DNA from: Diphasiastrum complanatum
Taxonomy: Eukaryota > Streptophyta > Lycopodiopsida > Lycopodiales > Lycopodiaceae
Length of the DNA stretch: 64,000 bases
NCBI GenBank assembly: GCA_029204225.1
Contig: CM055095.1
Coordinates: 73,136,753-73,200,752, forward strand
Direction: 5' to 3'
The notes under the pieces are model-generated. The model was not told the origin of the DNA, did not search any database, and saw only the letters and a program-made list of their open reading frames with translations. A program made the translations under genes and the position numbers. Of the stretch, positions 13,247 through 23,489 are shown one piece after another. Numbering within the stretch: the stretch's first letter is position 1; the number at the start of each line of letters is the position of its first letter.

Positions 13247-14900
13247 ATGAATCTTGTCGAACCAGGAGAACTAGAAAAGATTGTACAAGTTGGATTACAA
13301 CTTACTCCTGAACAGTATCAAGCACTCCGCTTGTTACTTATTAAGTACCAAGATTGTTTTGCATGGACTTATCAAGATTTGAAGGGTATTCCGACATCAG
13401 TGATTGAACATACCATACCTTTAGTACCTGATGCAGTTCCAAAGGTTACAAAGTTCTATCGCTATAATCCTAATGTGGCGGACCTGATAAAGAAAGAACT
13501 TTAAGAGATTGCTTGGCACCGATTTTATTTATGAGATCGAGCATACTCAATGGATTTCACCGATTGTCATTGTTCCTAAGAAAAATGGAAAATTGCGAAT
13601 CTATGTGAATCTCAAAGCGTTGAACAAAGTGACACGAAAGGATCACTTTTCGTTACCTTTTACTGAAAGCATTTTGGATGGGCTTGCTGGAGCAGAAGCT
13701 TATAGTTTCCTGGATGGACTTAGTGGTTACAACCAGGTTAAGATTGTACTTGCCGATCGCCATAAAACTGCTTTTGCAACAGAATGGGACACCTATACTT
13801 ACAAAGTAATGTCGTTTGGACTCTATAATGCACCAAGTTCATTCCAAAGAGTAATGGAATCTGCTTTTAAAGATTATCAGTAGAAATTTCTTGAAATTTA
13901 CTTAGACGACTTGGGGGTTCATAGTACAGATACAGACCACCTGGACCGATTGGAGAAAGTATTTGAATGATGCCACAAATATCAGATTTTTTTAAATCCG
14001 AAAAATGTCAGATATGGGTTTCCCAACAAGTTGTGCTTGGACATGTGATATCAAGACATGGTATTGCCACGGATTATTCTAAAATCAAAGTTATTGTGGA
14101 ATTGCCACCGCCAGCAACAATTCGTGGAGTTTACGTGTTTACGGGTCATGCGAACTACTATCGAATCTTTATTATCTTTTTTGTGGATTTAGCATGACCT
14201 ATATACAAACTGACTATTGTTCCTATTTGGACAGTAGAAGCGTTAGAAGCCTTTGAAAAATTAAAAAAAGCCTTAACTTCAGCACCAATACTGTGTTCTC
14301 TAGATTGGACGATAGAGTTTCATGTTCATACAGATGCCTCAAAATACGCATTGGATCAGTTTTAACACAACCAGGTGACTATAAGAAAGATTATCCTATA
14401 CGATTTGCAAGCAGATAGCTTACAGATCCAGAAAAGAATTATTCAACAACAGAACGTGAGGTATTAGCCATGATTTTTTCTGTTTGGAAATTTCGTCACT
14501 ACCTCATGGAAACGCACTTTGCATTTTATACGGATCATCAACCGTTACTTTACTTGGTAAACAAGACATGCAATACTGGATGTATTGCAAGATGGTTATT
14601 GTTATTGACTGAATTTGACTTTCGAATTGTAGTTCGAAAGGGCAAGCAACATCATCTAGCCGATCACGTTTTGCGAATTGAATCTGCACCAGTTAATACT
14701 GAAGTGGATGATGAAGTGCCAGATGCTGCATTGTTCTATGTTGAAGCAATACCTGAGTGGGCAGCAGATATTGTTGAGTACCTGATGCTAGGACAATCAA
14801 ATGACTCCCTGACAAAAGTACAGAAGAGACAATTGATTCATAAGACTCAACCTTATCAATTAACCTATCAACGAGAGTATGTCCACTCTCCAGATCCAAC
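13247..14900 (+). pseudogene. Gypsy D reverse transcriptase and RNase H
   Basis: Reverse transcriptase spread over three frames: 13247-13504, 13509-13883 and a piece around 13967-14197. Visible motifs are ISPIVIVPKKNGKLR (about 13557), the catalytic SFLDG (about 13706), SFGLYNAPSSFQ (about 13812) and the active-site YLDD (about 13899), which follows a stop at 13881. RNase H starts with HTDASKYAL (about 14328) and continues at 14470-14949 with the TDHQPL motif (about 14530). A VNLKALNK motif replaces the common VDxRxLN. At least four frameshifts or stops make it inactive. After RNase H the expected HHCC and DDE integrase motifs are not found. Confidence 0.85.
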
Positions 14901-14949
14901 GGTGCGACAATCGGCAATGTTTGCTAAAGATCTAACTCTATTGGCGTAA

Positions 14950-15249
14950 GTGGCAACCAGATGGGACGATTGTCTTCTTCCTCTGGCATTCGATCCAAAT
15001 AAGTCGATGGCCTCAGAGCAAATCAAAGATCAGTTGTCAGTTGCTCGTTTATATTTTTGTGTGTCAATGATGGGAGGCTCCTGGGGATCACGCTTCACAT
15101 CATGGACAACCTCCAAGTGGATTGTCGGAGCCCACCGTTGTTTCTTGCCACACAATTTGGATTTTAATACTGCACGTCTCGATTTTATGGAGAAGGTGCA
15201 GCATCATCTAATCAAGATTCGGCTCGAAGCCAATAAAAGTCCCCAATAA
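14950..15249 (+). pseudogene. Gypsy D 3'-terminal coding region of unknown function
   Basis: Open for 99 codons just before the 3' LTR and conserved in the interrupted element C (7951-8090 plus 16037-16110), where residues such as CFLPH, DFNT and FMEKVQH recur. I do not recognise the domain. It occupies the place of an integrase C-terminal extension, yet no integrase core precedes it. Conservation between C and D indicates it was once translated. Confidence 0.5.
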
Positions 15250-15276
15250 CTGCATATTGCAGGTGTCGTGGGACCG

Positions 15277-15299
15277 CCACCAGTATTGGTGGAGGATAC
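15277..15299 (+). other. Polypurine tract with hairpin before 3' LTR of D
   Basis: CCACCA-GTAT-TGGTGG is a perfect 6-bp inverted repeat (15277-15292), and its 3' arm merges with the purine run GGTGGAGGA that primes plus-strand synthesis in LTR elements. Element C has a weaker version (CCACC...GGTGA) at the same place before its LTR. Confidence 0.55.
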
Positions 15300-16036
15300 T
15301 GTTGGAGGGTTTGCGGATCTCAAGGCAACCCTAACCCTAGTTAATAAGTGAGAGGGATTTGGCACCCTGCGTGTGCAAGTCCAACCCGATGATCACACAG
15401 TTATTTGATTGATTAATTAAAAGCTAATAAAAGGACTTTAGGCCTTTTTGCGGGACTTTTAATGTCGTAGGGCCTAAATGTCAAGTTAGTGAGTAAAGTT
15501 GGGTTTCCCTCCAATTTTGATGGTTCCCACACTTTTTGTAAATTTGAATAAAAAGAGAGGCAAGACTGGACCAATAGGATTCAGAGGCCAGGGTCCTCCT
15601 CTCTACTATAAGAAGGGACCAACTCAAGTTGCTCCTCATGTTCATTTCCTCATTTCAATAAAGCAGATAGAAATGGATTGATGAATGTCCTTGCTCTCTA
15701 TCACTTTTTCTCCATCTCTCATGCTTATTTGGATTTTGCTAATTGTTGGATCTGAGTTGGGATTGTATGTTATTATACTTTCTATGAGAGAGAAAGAGAG
15801 AGAGAGAAAGAGTAAGCTATCTCTGTTGTGGATGTGTAGTGTTAAGGGATGTGTAGTGTTAAAGAGTAGGGTTAATTAACGTAGAGATAGATGTGAATCC
15901 TCCATTAATGTTGAAATCTGAACTAAACTATCGCTCTCGTGGGAACGAACCTACGCGTGACAACTAACTTCGTCTCTTCGATGCTAGATTGACTAGATCT
16001 TGGATTCAGGTTAGGCAAGGAAAGAAACCCACTATA
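15300..16036 (+). repeat. Gypsy D 3' LTR
   Basis: Partner of 8091-8842. It begins TGTTGGAGGG and ends ACTATA where the 5' copy ends ACTACA, so the terminal CA has mutated to TA. It carries the same CCAATAGG and ACTATAAG promoter-like core (about 15601). TGCAC follows, matching the left flank CGCAC in four of five bases. Confidence 0.88.
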
Positions 16037-16175
16037 TGCACAAGAAGGATTTCAACACCGATCATTTGAAATTCATGGAAAAAGTGCAACATCGCCTTAT
16101 CAAGGTAAGCCAAAGCCGGGAGTAAATGATCTCGCGAGGTGTCGTGGGATCGCCACCTATTTTGGTGAGGGATAC
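16037..16175 (+). pseudogene. Gypsy C, right remnant of pol 3' end
   Basis: Continuation of the pol terminus begun at 7951-8090. With one copy of the 5-bp duplication removed, the 61 bases spanning the junction align without a gap to the same stretch of D (from about 15148), and the encoded DFNT and FMEKVQH residues match. A purine tract (GGTGAGGGA) leads to the C LTR at 16176. Confidence 0.8.
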
Positions 16176-16830
16176 TGTTGGAGGGTTTGCGGATCCCAAG
16201 GCAACCTGATTAATTAGAAAGTCAATAAAAGGACTTTAGGCCTTTTTGCTGGACTTTTAATGTCGCAAGGCCTAAAAGTCAAGTTAGTGAATAAAGTGGG
16301 GCTTCTCACCAAAATTCATTTTCAAATTGGGTCCTCCAATTAATGAATGGGCTCCCTCCAGTTTTTAAATATTTAGGTTAGAATTAGCCAATAGGAATTG
16401 AGGCACCCATCTCCTCAATCCACTATATAAGTGGCAATTTCGAATCATTGTACATGTTCTCTCTTCATTCCAATACAATTAGGTTGGCCCTCTTATGGAA
16501 TGGATGTGGAATGTCCTTGCTCTCTAACTCTTTTCCTCCATCTCTCATGCTTTCTTTGTGTTTGCTAATTGTTGGATTTGATAATTATTGGGATTGCTAA
16601 TTTTTATGCTTTTTGTGAGAAAGAAAGGGAGGGAGAGAGAAGAGTAAGCTTCTATCTTTGTGGATTTAGTGTAATGGATCTTAGTGTTAATTGTAGATCA
16701 TCAATGCATGCTGGATTTTGATTTATGCTATCGCTCTTATGGGATCAAACCTCCACGTGATATCTAACCTCATCTCCTTGATAATTGTGTGCTTGGAACT
16801 TGGGTTTGTTGAATTCACACGTGTGGGATG
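16176..16830 (+). repeat. Gypsy C 3' LTR
   Basis: Starts TGTTGGAGGGTTTGCGG like the D LTRs but is clearly diverged, with its own deletions and insertions. CCAATAGG (about 16399) and a CACTATATAAG box (about 16420) are conserved. Similarity to D fades after about 16800, so the 3' end is approximate. No matching 5' LTR of C lies in the window. Confidence 0.75.
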
Positions 16831-16890
16831 CCCTACACATGTACTTTTGATCTCCTGAGCCCAATAATACCATAAAGATCAAACTAGCGT

Positions 16891-17419
16891 TGATTGACAA
16901 TAGGAAAACTGATCATACAAGAAATATTATTGTGTTACAAGCAAGATCTGTCAACAAAACATGAAACTAAGTACAATAAATGCCTCAACTCAACTAGAGA
17001 GAGAATATGAAAGTACAAACTTGAGTAGAGAGAGAGGGCACAAAGAGCTTAGTCTCCAAATTTGCATTACACACAAAAATCATCATCTTCTCAATGAGAG
17101 TACATCACATATATATAGATCCATGGACTCTCCTCCTACTTTGAGTTGAATTGGAGTTATGAATCCACCTCTCAAGCTATCTAGAATTATTCAAGCCACC
17201 TCAATATGTCTAATTGTGCCACCTAGTATTTTCATGCATTAAATGTGGCATGCAAAGTACAAATGGCAATTCCTATGGTAGCTCAAGTTTCTACTTCTAC
17301 CTACCTTGAGTATTTTATTCTAAGATGGGTCTTTACTAAGCCAAAAGATCTTAATTCATCTTTGGCATTTTTAGGACCCCTACTTACAACATTAGATAGA
17401 TTTTTCCAATATTTCAACA
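16891..17419 (-). repeat. Copia E 3' LTR
   Basis: Plus-strand text runs from TGATTGACAATAGG to ATATTTCAACA. The purine-rich TTTAGGAGAAG (minus strand, 17420-17430) directly precedes it and serves as polypurine tract. Confidence 0.88.
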
Positions 17420-17437
17420 CTTCTCCTAAAAATGTAT

Positions 17438-18322
17438 CTAATGTGGATCAAGCATCGATCTTGAGATAAGACCAAGATTAGATCTATGCTTTGAGAAGGC
17501 ACTTTTGCAAAGTGGCTTTGTGAGAAGATCAGCAATACATGAAGATGTGTCGACATGTTCCAAGTTGATTTCACCTCCAATGAGCTTTTCCCTTACAAAA
17601 TGGTGTGCCACTTCTATATGCTTGCTTCTTGCATGAAAAATCGGATTGTTTGCAAGATCTTGGGCCGATATGTTGTCACATCTGATCAAGAAAAGATCAT
17701 CCTCTTTGATGCACTTTAGCTCCATGATTAACCTCTTGATCCAAAGCACCTCTTTAGTTGTTGTAGTGAGTGCTTTGTACTCGGCCTCACAAGAAGATAG
17801 GGATATAGTATCTTGCTTCTTTGAAAGCCAAGACACAAGATTGCCTCCAAGAAAGATAGTATATGCATTAATGGACTTTCGATCCATTTTATCACTTGCA
17901 AAATCGGAATCCGAATAGCCAACAATAATTAGATCTTCATTCTTGTACAATAAACCATAATCTTGAGTAGAAGATACATATCTTAGAACTCTCTTGGCCA
18001 TCTTCCAATGTTGGATCTTAGGATCTTGCATAAATTGACTCAATTTGTGCACATAATAGCTCAAATCGGATCTAGTGATAGTAAGCCAAATTAAGGAGCC
18101 TATAAGACTCCTATAAAGTGTGATGTCCTCGAAGGATCTTTCATCACCTTTAATAGGGTCTTTTACATGTTGCTCCATGGGAGTATCTATGCCTTTACAA
18201 TTTTGCATATTGAATTTTCTCAACATAGAAAAGACATATCTAGATTGACAAATAAAAGCATACTCTTCATGAAAATCAATCTCAAGGCCTAAAATGTAAT
18301 GGATCTCTCCTAGATCTTGCAT
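17438..18322 (-). pseudogene. Copia E reverse transcriptase C-terminus and RNase H
   Basis: Open for 294 codons, from the HYILGLEIDF motif of reverse transcriptase through RNase H to the normal polyprotein end. Key stretches are DSDFASDKMDRKS, LSSCEAEYKAL, a CDN motif and HARSKHIEVAHHFV, all expected in copia RNase H. The frame is separated from the upstream reading frame by a frameshift at about 18325, so it is not a free gene. The residue-level quality suggests recent inactivation. Confidence 0.88.
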
Positions 18323-18328
18323 TTTAAA

Positions 18329-19582
18329 TTATCCTCCTAATGCGTCCTTAGTTTCTTGAACTGGCATCAAACAACTTCCACTAAGAATAATGTCATCTAC
18401 ATAGATTAGAAGAATGATAATATTACTACCATCAAACTTTAAGTACATAGAAGGATCATAGTCACTAAGCACAAATCCTAATGAAAGTAGAAAGTTGTTG
18501 AGTCTTGAATACCATGATCTAGGTGCTTGCTTCAAGCCATAAAGACTTCTAAATAGCAAACACACCTTAGATTTATCCTTGATGAATCCTTGAGGTTGTT
18601 CCATGTATATCTCCTCCTCAAGATAGCCATTCAAAAAAGCGTTGGAGACATCAAGTTGATACAATTTCCACTTAAAAAATAGGGCAAGAGAGATTATGAT
18701 TCTTATTGTCACCATCTTTGCTATAGGAGCAAAGGTTTCTTCATAGTCAAGGCCATATATTTGTGCAAAGCCTATAGCACATAATCTTGCCTTGTACTTG
18801 TTGATGGAGCCATCATGATTGTACTTGATCTTAAACACCCACTTGCATCCAATGATGTGCATGTTAGGTGGTGGATCCACTAGCTCCCATGTGTGGTTGG
18901 TGATCAAGACATCATGTTCAATCTTCATGGCCTCATACCACTCCTTGGTATTGAGGGCTTCTTGGACATCTTTGGGCTCCTCATGAGAAACAAAATAAGC
19001 ATAACTGAAATCAAGATCCACTTGTTTTCCTTTGTCATCATAAGTGAGCCTCTTAGGCTCGAATCTCTCCCTCATGGATCTTCTAGGAGTGAAAATCCGA
19101 GGACTTCCATCTTCAAATCTCGACCCCTCCATATGTTGATTGTCTTCAATAACAAAAGGTGATAGATTTTGAGGTTGCTTGATCTCGGCCCCTCCAAGAT
19201 TGTACTTTTCTTCTTCATGAAAAACTACATCTCTACTTTCAATTACTTTAGAGGTAGAGAGCATGTAGATTCGATAGGCTTTCTTGTTGGATAAATATCC
19301 AACCATTACTCCTTTGCTTGCACAAGGATCATCCTTCTTTCTCATTTCCAAGGAAATATGGACAAAGCATATGCATCCAAATACTCTAAGTTGATCAACC
19401 TTAGGTTTCTTCAAATAAAGTGCTTCATATGGTGACTTTGCTCCAAGTGCAACATGAGGGAGTCGATTGCATAAATAGTTTGAACAATTGATGGCCTCAC
19501 CCCAAAAGTCTTTTGGAAAGGATGCCTCAATTCTAATGGTTTTGGCACATTCACACAAGGTTCTATTCTTTCTTTCAGCCAC
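18329..19582 (-). pseudogene. Copia E integrase C-terminus and reverse transcriptase
   Basis: Open for 417 codons. It starts at an AERKNRT motif of integrase, which carries the catalytic Glu. It passes through LRVFGC, a charged linker and the reverse transcriptase entry WVFKIKY. It then shows YQLDVSNAFLNG, YGLKQAPRSWY and the active-site YVDD. It breaks at a frameshift just before RNase H (17438-18322). The strongly conserved residues show that E is among the younger copia copies here. Confidence 0.9.
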
Positions 19583-20410
19583 CCCATTTTGAGATGGTGT
19601 ATATGCATAAGAAAACTCTCTTTTAATGCCTTCAAGCTCACAATAATCATAAAATTTATTGGAAGTCTACTCAACACCTCCATCACTTCTAAGAATCTTG
19701 ATTTTGTATGAAAATTGCTTTTCAACTAGAGCTTTGAACTTTAGGAAATAGTCAAACACCATAGACTTTGAAGCTAAAAGATATAACCAAGTAAATCTTG
19801 TGAAATCATCAATGAAAGTTACAAAGCAAGTAGCACCACCCTTGCTCTTTGAAGATGAAAAGTGCACATCCGAGTGTATGAGCTCAAATGGATGTGTAGT
19901 CTTGATAGATGACTTTTAAAAAGGCTTCTTATGAGATTTAGATATGGCACAAGCCTCACATGGCTTGAAATTCTTGGAGATAAGATTAGGCAAGCCAATG
20001 GCTTTGGCTTTCTTGACCATGGACACCATGGAACTATAGTTAGGATGCCCCAACCTTCTATGCCAAAGTTCCTCCAAAGAAATATGAGAAGCAAAAACAC
20101 CATCACAAGAGTTAGCATACTCTTTGGGATCAAGCTTGTAGATTCCACCATATCTAGACCCAAATGCAAGGATCTCATCATGCTTCTTGATTGTACATGT
20201 ATCAACATTGAAATTCACATCTAGTCCACTATCAAACAATTGCCCAATACTAACAAGATTTTTTGTTAACTTAGGAACAAAAAGTACTTTAGACAGATAA
20301 AGAACTTTTGATGATGAAAGCTTTAAAGGAATGGTCCCTATGCCTTCAATAGCACACTCATGATCACTTGCTGTGTAGATGGACTTCTTGGCTCCTTCAT
20401 AAGGTGTCAT
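19583..20410 (-). pseudogene. Copia E protease C-terminus, pre-integrase and integrase core
   Basis: Three overlapping broken frames. 19916-20410 starts just after the missing DSGA site of protease, carries VLFVPKLTKNLVSIGQL, then the zinc-binding LWHRRLGHPN and CEACAISKSHK of the integrase HHCC domain. 19667-19867 carries the first catalytic Asp in TFIDDFTRFTW and the second in LRSDGG. 19411-19725 overlaps the third catalytic region. Frameshifts or stops separate all three. Confidence 0.82.
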
Positions 20411-20704
20411 GGAAATAAAAAAAGATGGATGAAAAAATTGCTTATCTTCTCACTATAGGAACCAATCAAGGGTAAAAAACCAAATCCTATGTAAGATTAA
20501 GCAAACCCTACCTACGACTATTCAAAAGCTTATAGCTTTTGATTGGCTTATCCAACTATCATGATTCGAATTGCATCAGATTCTACACATTTCTAGCTTT
20601 CTAGTGGGCCAATTTGCATGAAATTTGGATCTAAGGTGAGAGAGAACCACCAAACTGAAAATGGGCGGATTTCACACGTGCATGCACTTGAAATTATGTA
20701 CAAT
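20411..20704 (-). other. Non-coding segment between 5' LTR and protease of copia E
   Basis: No gag coding and no TGGTATCAGA primer-binding site are visible in these 294 bases. I see nothing else in it. Confidence 0.5.
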
Positions 20705-21233
20705 TGATTGACAATAGGAAAGCTGATCATACAAGAAATATTATTGTGTTACAAGCAAGATCTGTCAACAAAGCATGAAACTAAGTACAATAAATGCCTC
20801 AACTCAGCTAGAGAGAGAATATGAAAGTACAAACTTGAGTAGAGAGAGAAGGCACAAAGAGCTTAGTCTCCAATTTTGCATTACACACAAAAATCATCAT
20901 CTCTCAATGAGAGTGCATCACATATATATAGATCCATGGACTCTCCTCCTACTTTGAGTTGAATTGGAGTTATGAATCCACCTCTCAAGCTATCTAGACT
21001 TATTCAAGCCACCTCAATATGTCTAATTGTGCCACCTAGTATTTTCATGCATTAAATGTGGCATGCAAAGTACAAATGGCAATTCCTATGGTAGCTTGAG
21101 TTTCTACTTCTACCTACCTTGAATATTTTATTCTAAGATGGGTCTTTATTAAGCCAAAAGAGCTCAATTCATCTTTGGCAGTTTTAGGACCCCCTACTTA
21201 CAACATTAGATAGATTTTTCCAATATTTCAACA
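20705..21233 (-). repeat. Copia E 5' LTR
   Basis: Same length (529 bp) as 16891-17419, with about 15 differences by eye, including two balancing one- to two-base indels. Termini are TGATTGACAATAGG and ATTTCAACA on the plus strand. Confidence 0.88.
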
Positions 21234-21849
21234 AGGTTGAGGCTAGGGCAAGAAAGAGCCCCACAAAAGCTTGGTTCAATCTTTTAAGAAAAGATTAGGA
21301 CTCAAACCACTTTTGGATTTTCAACTTCAAGTTTATTATGCTTAAAAAGTAAGGCATGGGGAGGAAGTCCAGAAGCCATGCTCCTCTTGTCCCCCATCAA
21401 ATCAAGAAGAAGGTATTACCTTTGCCCCCACCCCTACCAACGACTGAGCCGTACTAGGACAGCGGCAGACTCTGCCAGTCGTCGCACTAGTTTACTTTTT
21501 ATTTTTTTTTGTAAGAGGTTTAGCCAACAACAGTTGACAGCAGGTTCAGAAATAAAAACATAAACTTTGTGCCACAATTTACAAAGAAATCATTTCCTTA
21601 AAACTTATAGTTTATAAAGAAACTCATAAATAGTTTTATACACCTTAACTAAAGAACCAAGAAAAGTTAAAATCAAAAAGGTTTTAAAGGTTTCAAGGGA
21701 AAGAAAGACTATTGCCAAAAAAATTAGTTCCTTTCTTAGCAACAAACTCATAAGATTATGAAAATTAAAACTACAACCACATTCCTTAAAGAACTAACAA
21801 ACTGAAAGAGCGACAAAGGGGTGTGTGCACCTAACAAAAGGAATCGATG
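21234..21849. other. No gene recognised
   Basis: Purine-rich start, then AT-rich sequence with many AAA runs. No supported open frame. The first 30 bases loosely resemble the end of the gypsy C/D LTR, which may mean copia E landed close to that end, but this is weak. Confidence 0.4.
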
Positions 21850-22290
21850 GTTCTGATACCAAATGTACAACTCCCTAGATCTCCGATTGCCTTGATGGTT
21901 GACACACACCCCATACCAGTGACGACGCAGTGTATCTGCACATCCATAGGGTCACTACCGACCCACCCCCATGCACTAGAGCTATCGACATCCACATGCC
22001 TATTCAAGCCTCCAACGATGACCAGTGTCCCATACCATCGGCCATCGCCCTTGGCTCTCCCTAGCACACATCCACTGGCCTGGAGATACATCCTGGCTAC
22101 TACACGTGCTCTCCATCCACCAACTCCTGGGTAGACCGAGTGAATGTCAAAGGGATGCCCCACCACTATATATATCAAGCACGGTCCTACTGGCGACACA
22201 TGACCACCTAGGATGGTGACACGTGGCACCAAAATATGTCGATAATGCCAGACCTGCGTGCGTCTTGCCCCTTGAGAGGCTATCACTGAA
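21850..22290 (-). repeat. LTR-like block with initiator-Met primer-binding site
   Basis: On the minus strand TTTGGTATCAGAAC (21850-21863) is a copia-type primer-binding site complementary to initiator tRNA-Met. The sequence that must then be the LTR begins at 21864 on the plus strand with TGTACAACTCCC. It is unusually GC-rich for this window. The other LTR end is not clear and no coding region follows on the minus side before copia E, so this is an LTR relic. Confidence 0.5.
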
Positions 22291-23489
22291 GAACATACCG
22301 TTATGGTACATAAGAACTACGGTGCAGAACAACATTTCAATCATAATGAAGATGATAACATTGACTATGAGGCCTATCAAGACGCCTATGAGAGTGAAGA
22401 ATTTGATGGGAATGAAAAATGTTCTCTTTATTCACTACAGGTATTATTGGTCCTTCTCAGATGGATAAGTCATTTCCCGACACAAATAATTTTCAAGAGG
22501 AAAGTAATTCTAGTGTGGCAAATGAAGTGATAGTTTCTAGTCCTTGTGGGAAGTCAAACAACATCAACTCAACGACAACAAGTCAATATTCATGAAAAAA
22601 TGAGCAATATTGTAGACTCTACTACCAGTGAGGCGAACATTGGCACAAAGAAAACATTGAACAAACTTTTTGCTAAATGGAAAAATGTCATATATGCCAT
22701 ACAACAAAGTACCAAAAAAAGAAATTACAATTGTGGAATTCCAAGACCAGATGTCGATATTGATGTCAAACTGTAATTCTACACTCCCTAACATGTCACA
22801 AATACTAGATGCTAATGTTGATTTGGGTAAAACCAATATTAGTTCTTTGCCATCCATAAGTGCCAATCCTTATTTTGGTACGTATGTTGATGACCTCACA
22901 ACGATGTTTCCTATAAACCAAGGATAATCTTCCAAGCCAAAGTCAAATATCGATTGAAATATTTTGACCAAGACGTTGATGGTTTTGAGGAAGTGAGGAA
23001 TACCTTTATTGAGAGCTACTAATTTTGATTCTTCTTCTTCCATGGAGACAAATTAATATCAGCAAAGCACCAAAGGACAAGCTGATGAATTGTAGGAGAA
23101 ATAGTAATTATTCTTCCACAGAAAACACGATAAAAGTTTGAATAAATCAAACTAATATCAGTGTCTTCAATCATGTCTCTTTCTGATCTATGTACTAATA
23201 GAACAGTATTTGCTCTGATTGAATATGCATGCGGAAATAATATGCGGAATAAAGAGACAACATAAGACAATTTTAGACAAACAGAAACTATTGATCAAAA
23301 ACAAATTTATAATTCTGAATCTGAATTAGTATACATCTCTTGCTGTCTTATCTCACTGTTGTGTCTCTGATTGAGTGAGTTTGAAGAAGAATCCAAAAGA
23401 TTTTGCGAATTGTTCACGACAATTTCGCAACATTTGAGATTTGAACAAGAAACAGAATATTTTACGACACATCTGTTTGATCCAGATCA
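22291..23489. other. Unrecognised sequence
   Basis: Short plus-strand frames at 22303-22530, 22546-22776 and 22670-22927, rich in Asn, Asp and Ser, match nothing I know. From about 23000 to 23489 the sequence (GCATGCGGAAATAATATGCGG near 23226) looks like the 3' non-coding part or LTR of copia F, but no second copy is present to delimit it. Confidence 0.35.

Larger units (their letters stand above)
8091..16036 (+). mobile_element. Ty3/gypsy element D, near full length, nested in gypsy C
   Basis: LTR retrotransposon of about 7.95 kb on the plus strand. The order is 5' LTR, primer-binding site, long leader, gag with zinc knuckles, protease, reverse transcriptase, RNase H, an unrecognised terminal region, polypurine tract and 3' LTR. 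Protease-RT-RNase H order with LTRs is the gypsy arrangement. The 5-bp flanks are CGCAC (8086-8090) and TGCAC (16037-16041), a target duplication with one mismatch. Every coding segment carries stops or frameshifts, and no integrase core with HHCC and D,D,E motifs is seen between RNase H and the LTR. The copy is dead and would need integrase in trans. The LTRs are roughly 95 % identical by eye, with small indels. Confidence 0.88.
16891..21233 (-). mobile_element. Ty1/copia element E with both LTRs, gag deleted
   Basis: Minus-strand copia element of 4.34 kb bounded by two 529-bp LTRs that are about 97 % identical by eye. Read from right to left it holds LTR, about 300 bases of non-coding sequence, the protease C-terminus, pre-integrase and integrase, reverse transcriptase, RNase H and LTR. 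Gag and the N-terminal half of protease are missing, and no initiator-Met primer-binding site follows the 5' LTR, so an internal deletion removed them. Flanks (AGCGT left, AGGTT right) do not form a convincing 5-bp duplication. It lies about 60 bases beyond the gypsy C LTR. Copia A at 5.2-7.0 kb is a relative. Confidence 0.88.

Noticed and set aside
21831-22286. 151-codon minus-strand ORF
   Set aside because: It lies across the GC-rich LTR-like block next to a primer-binding site and has no domain; open by composition.
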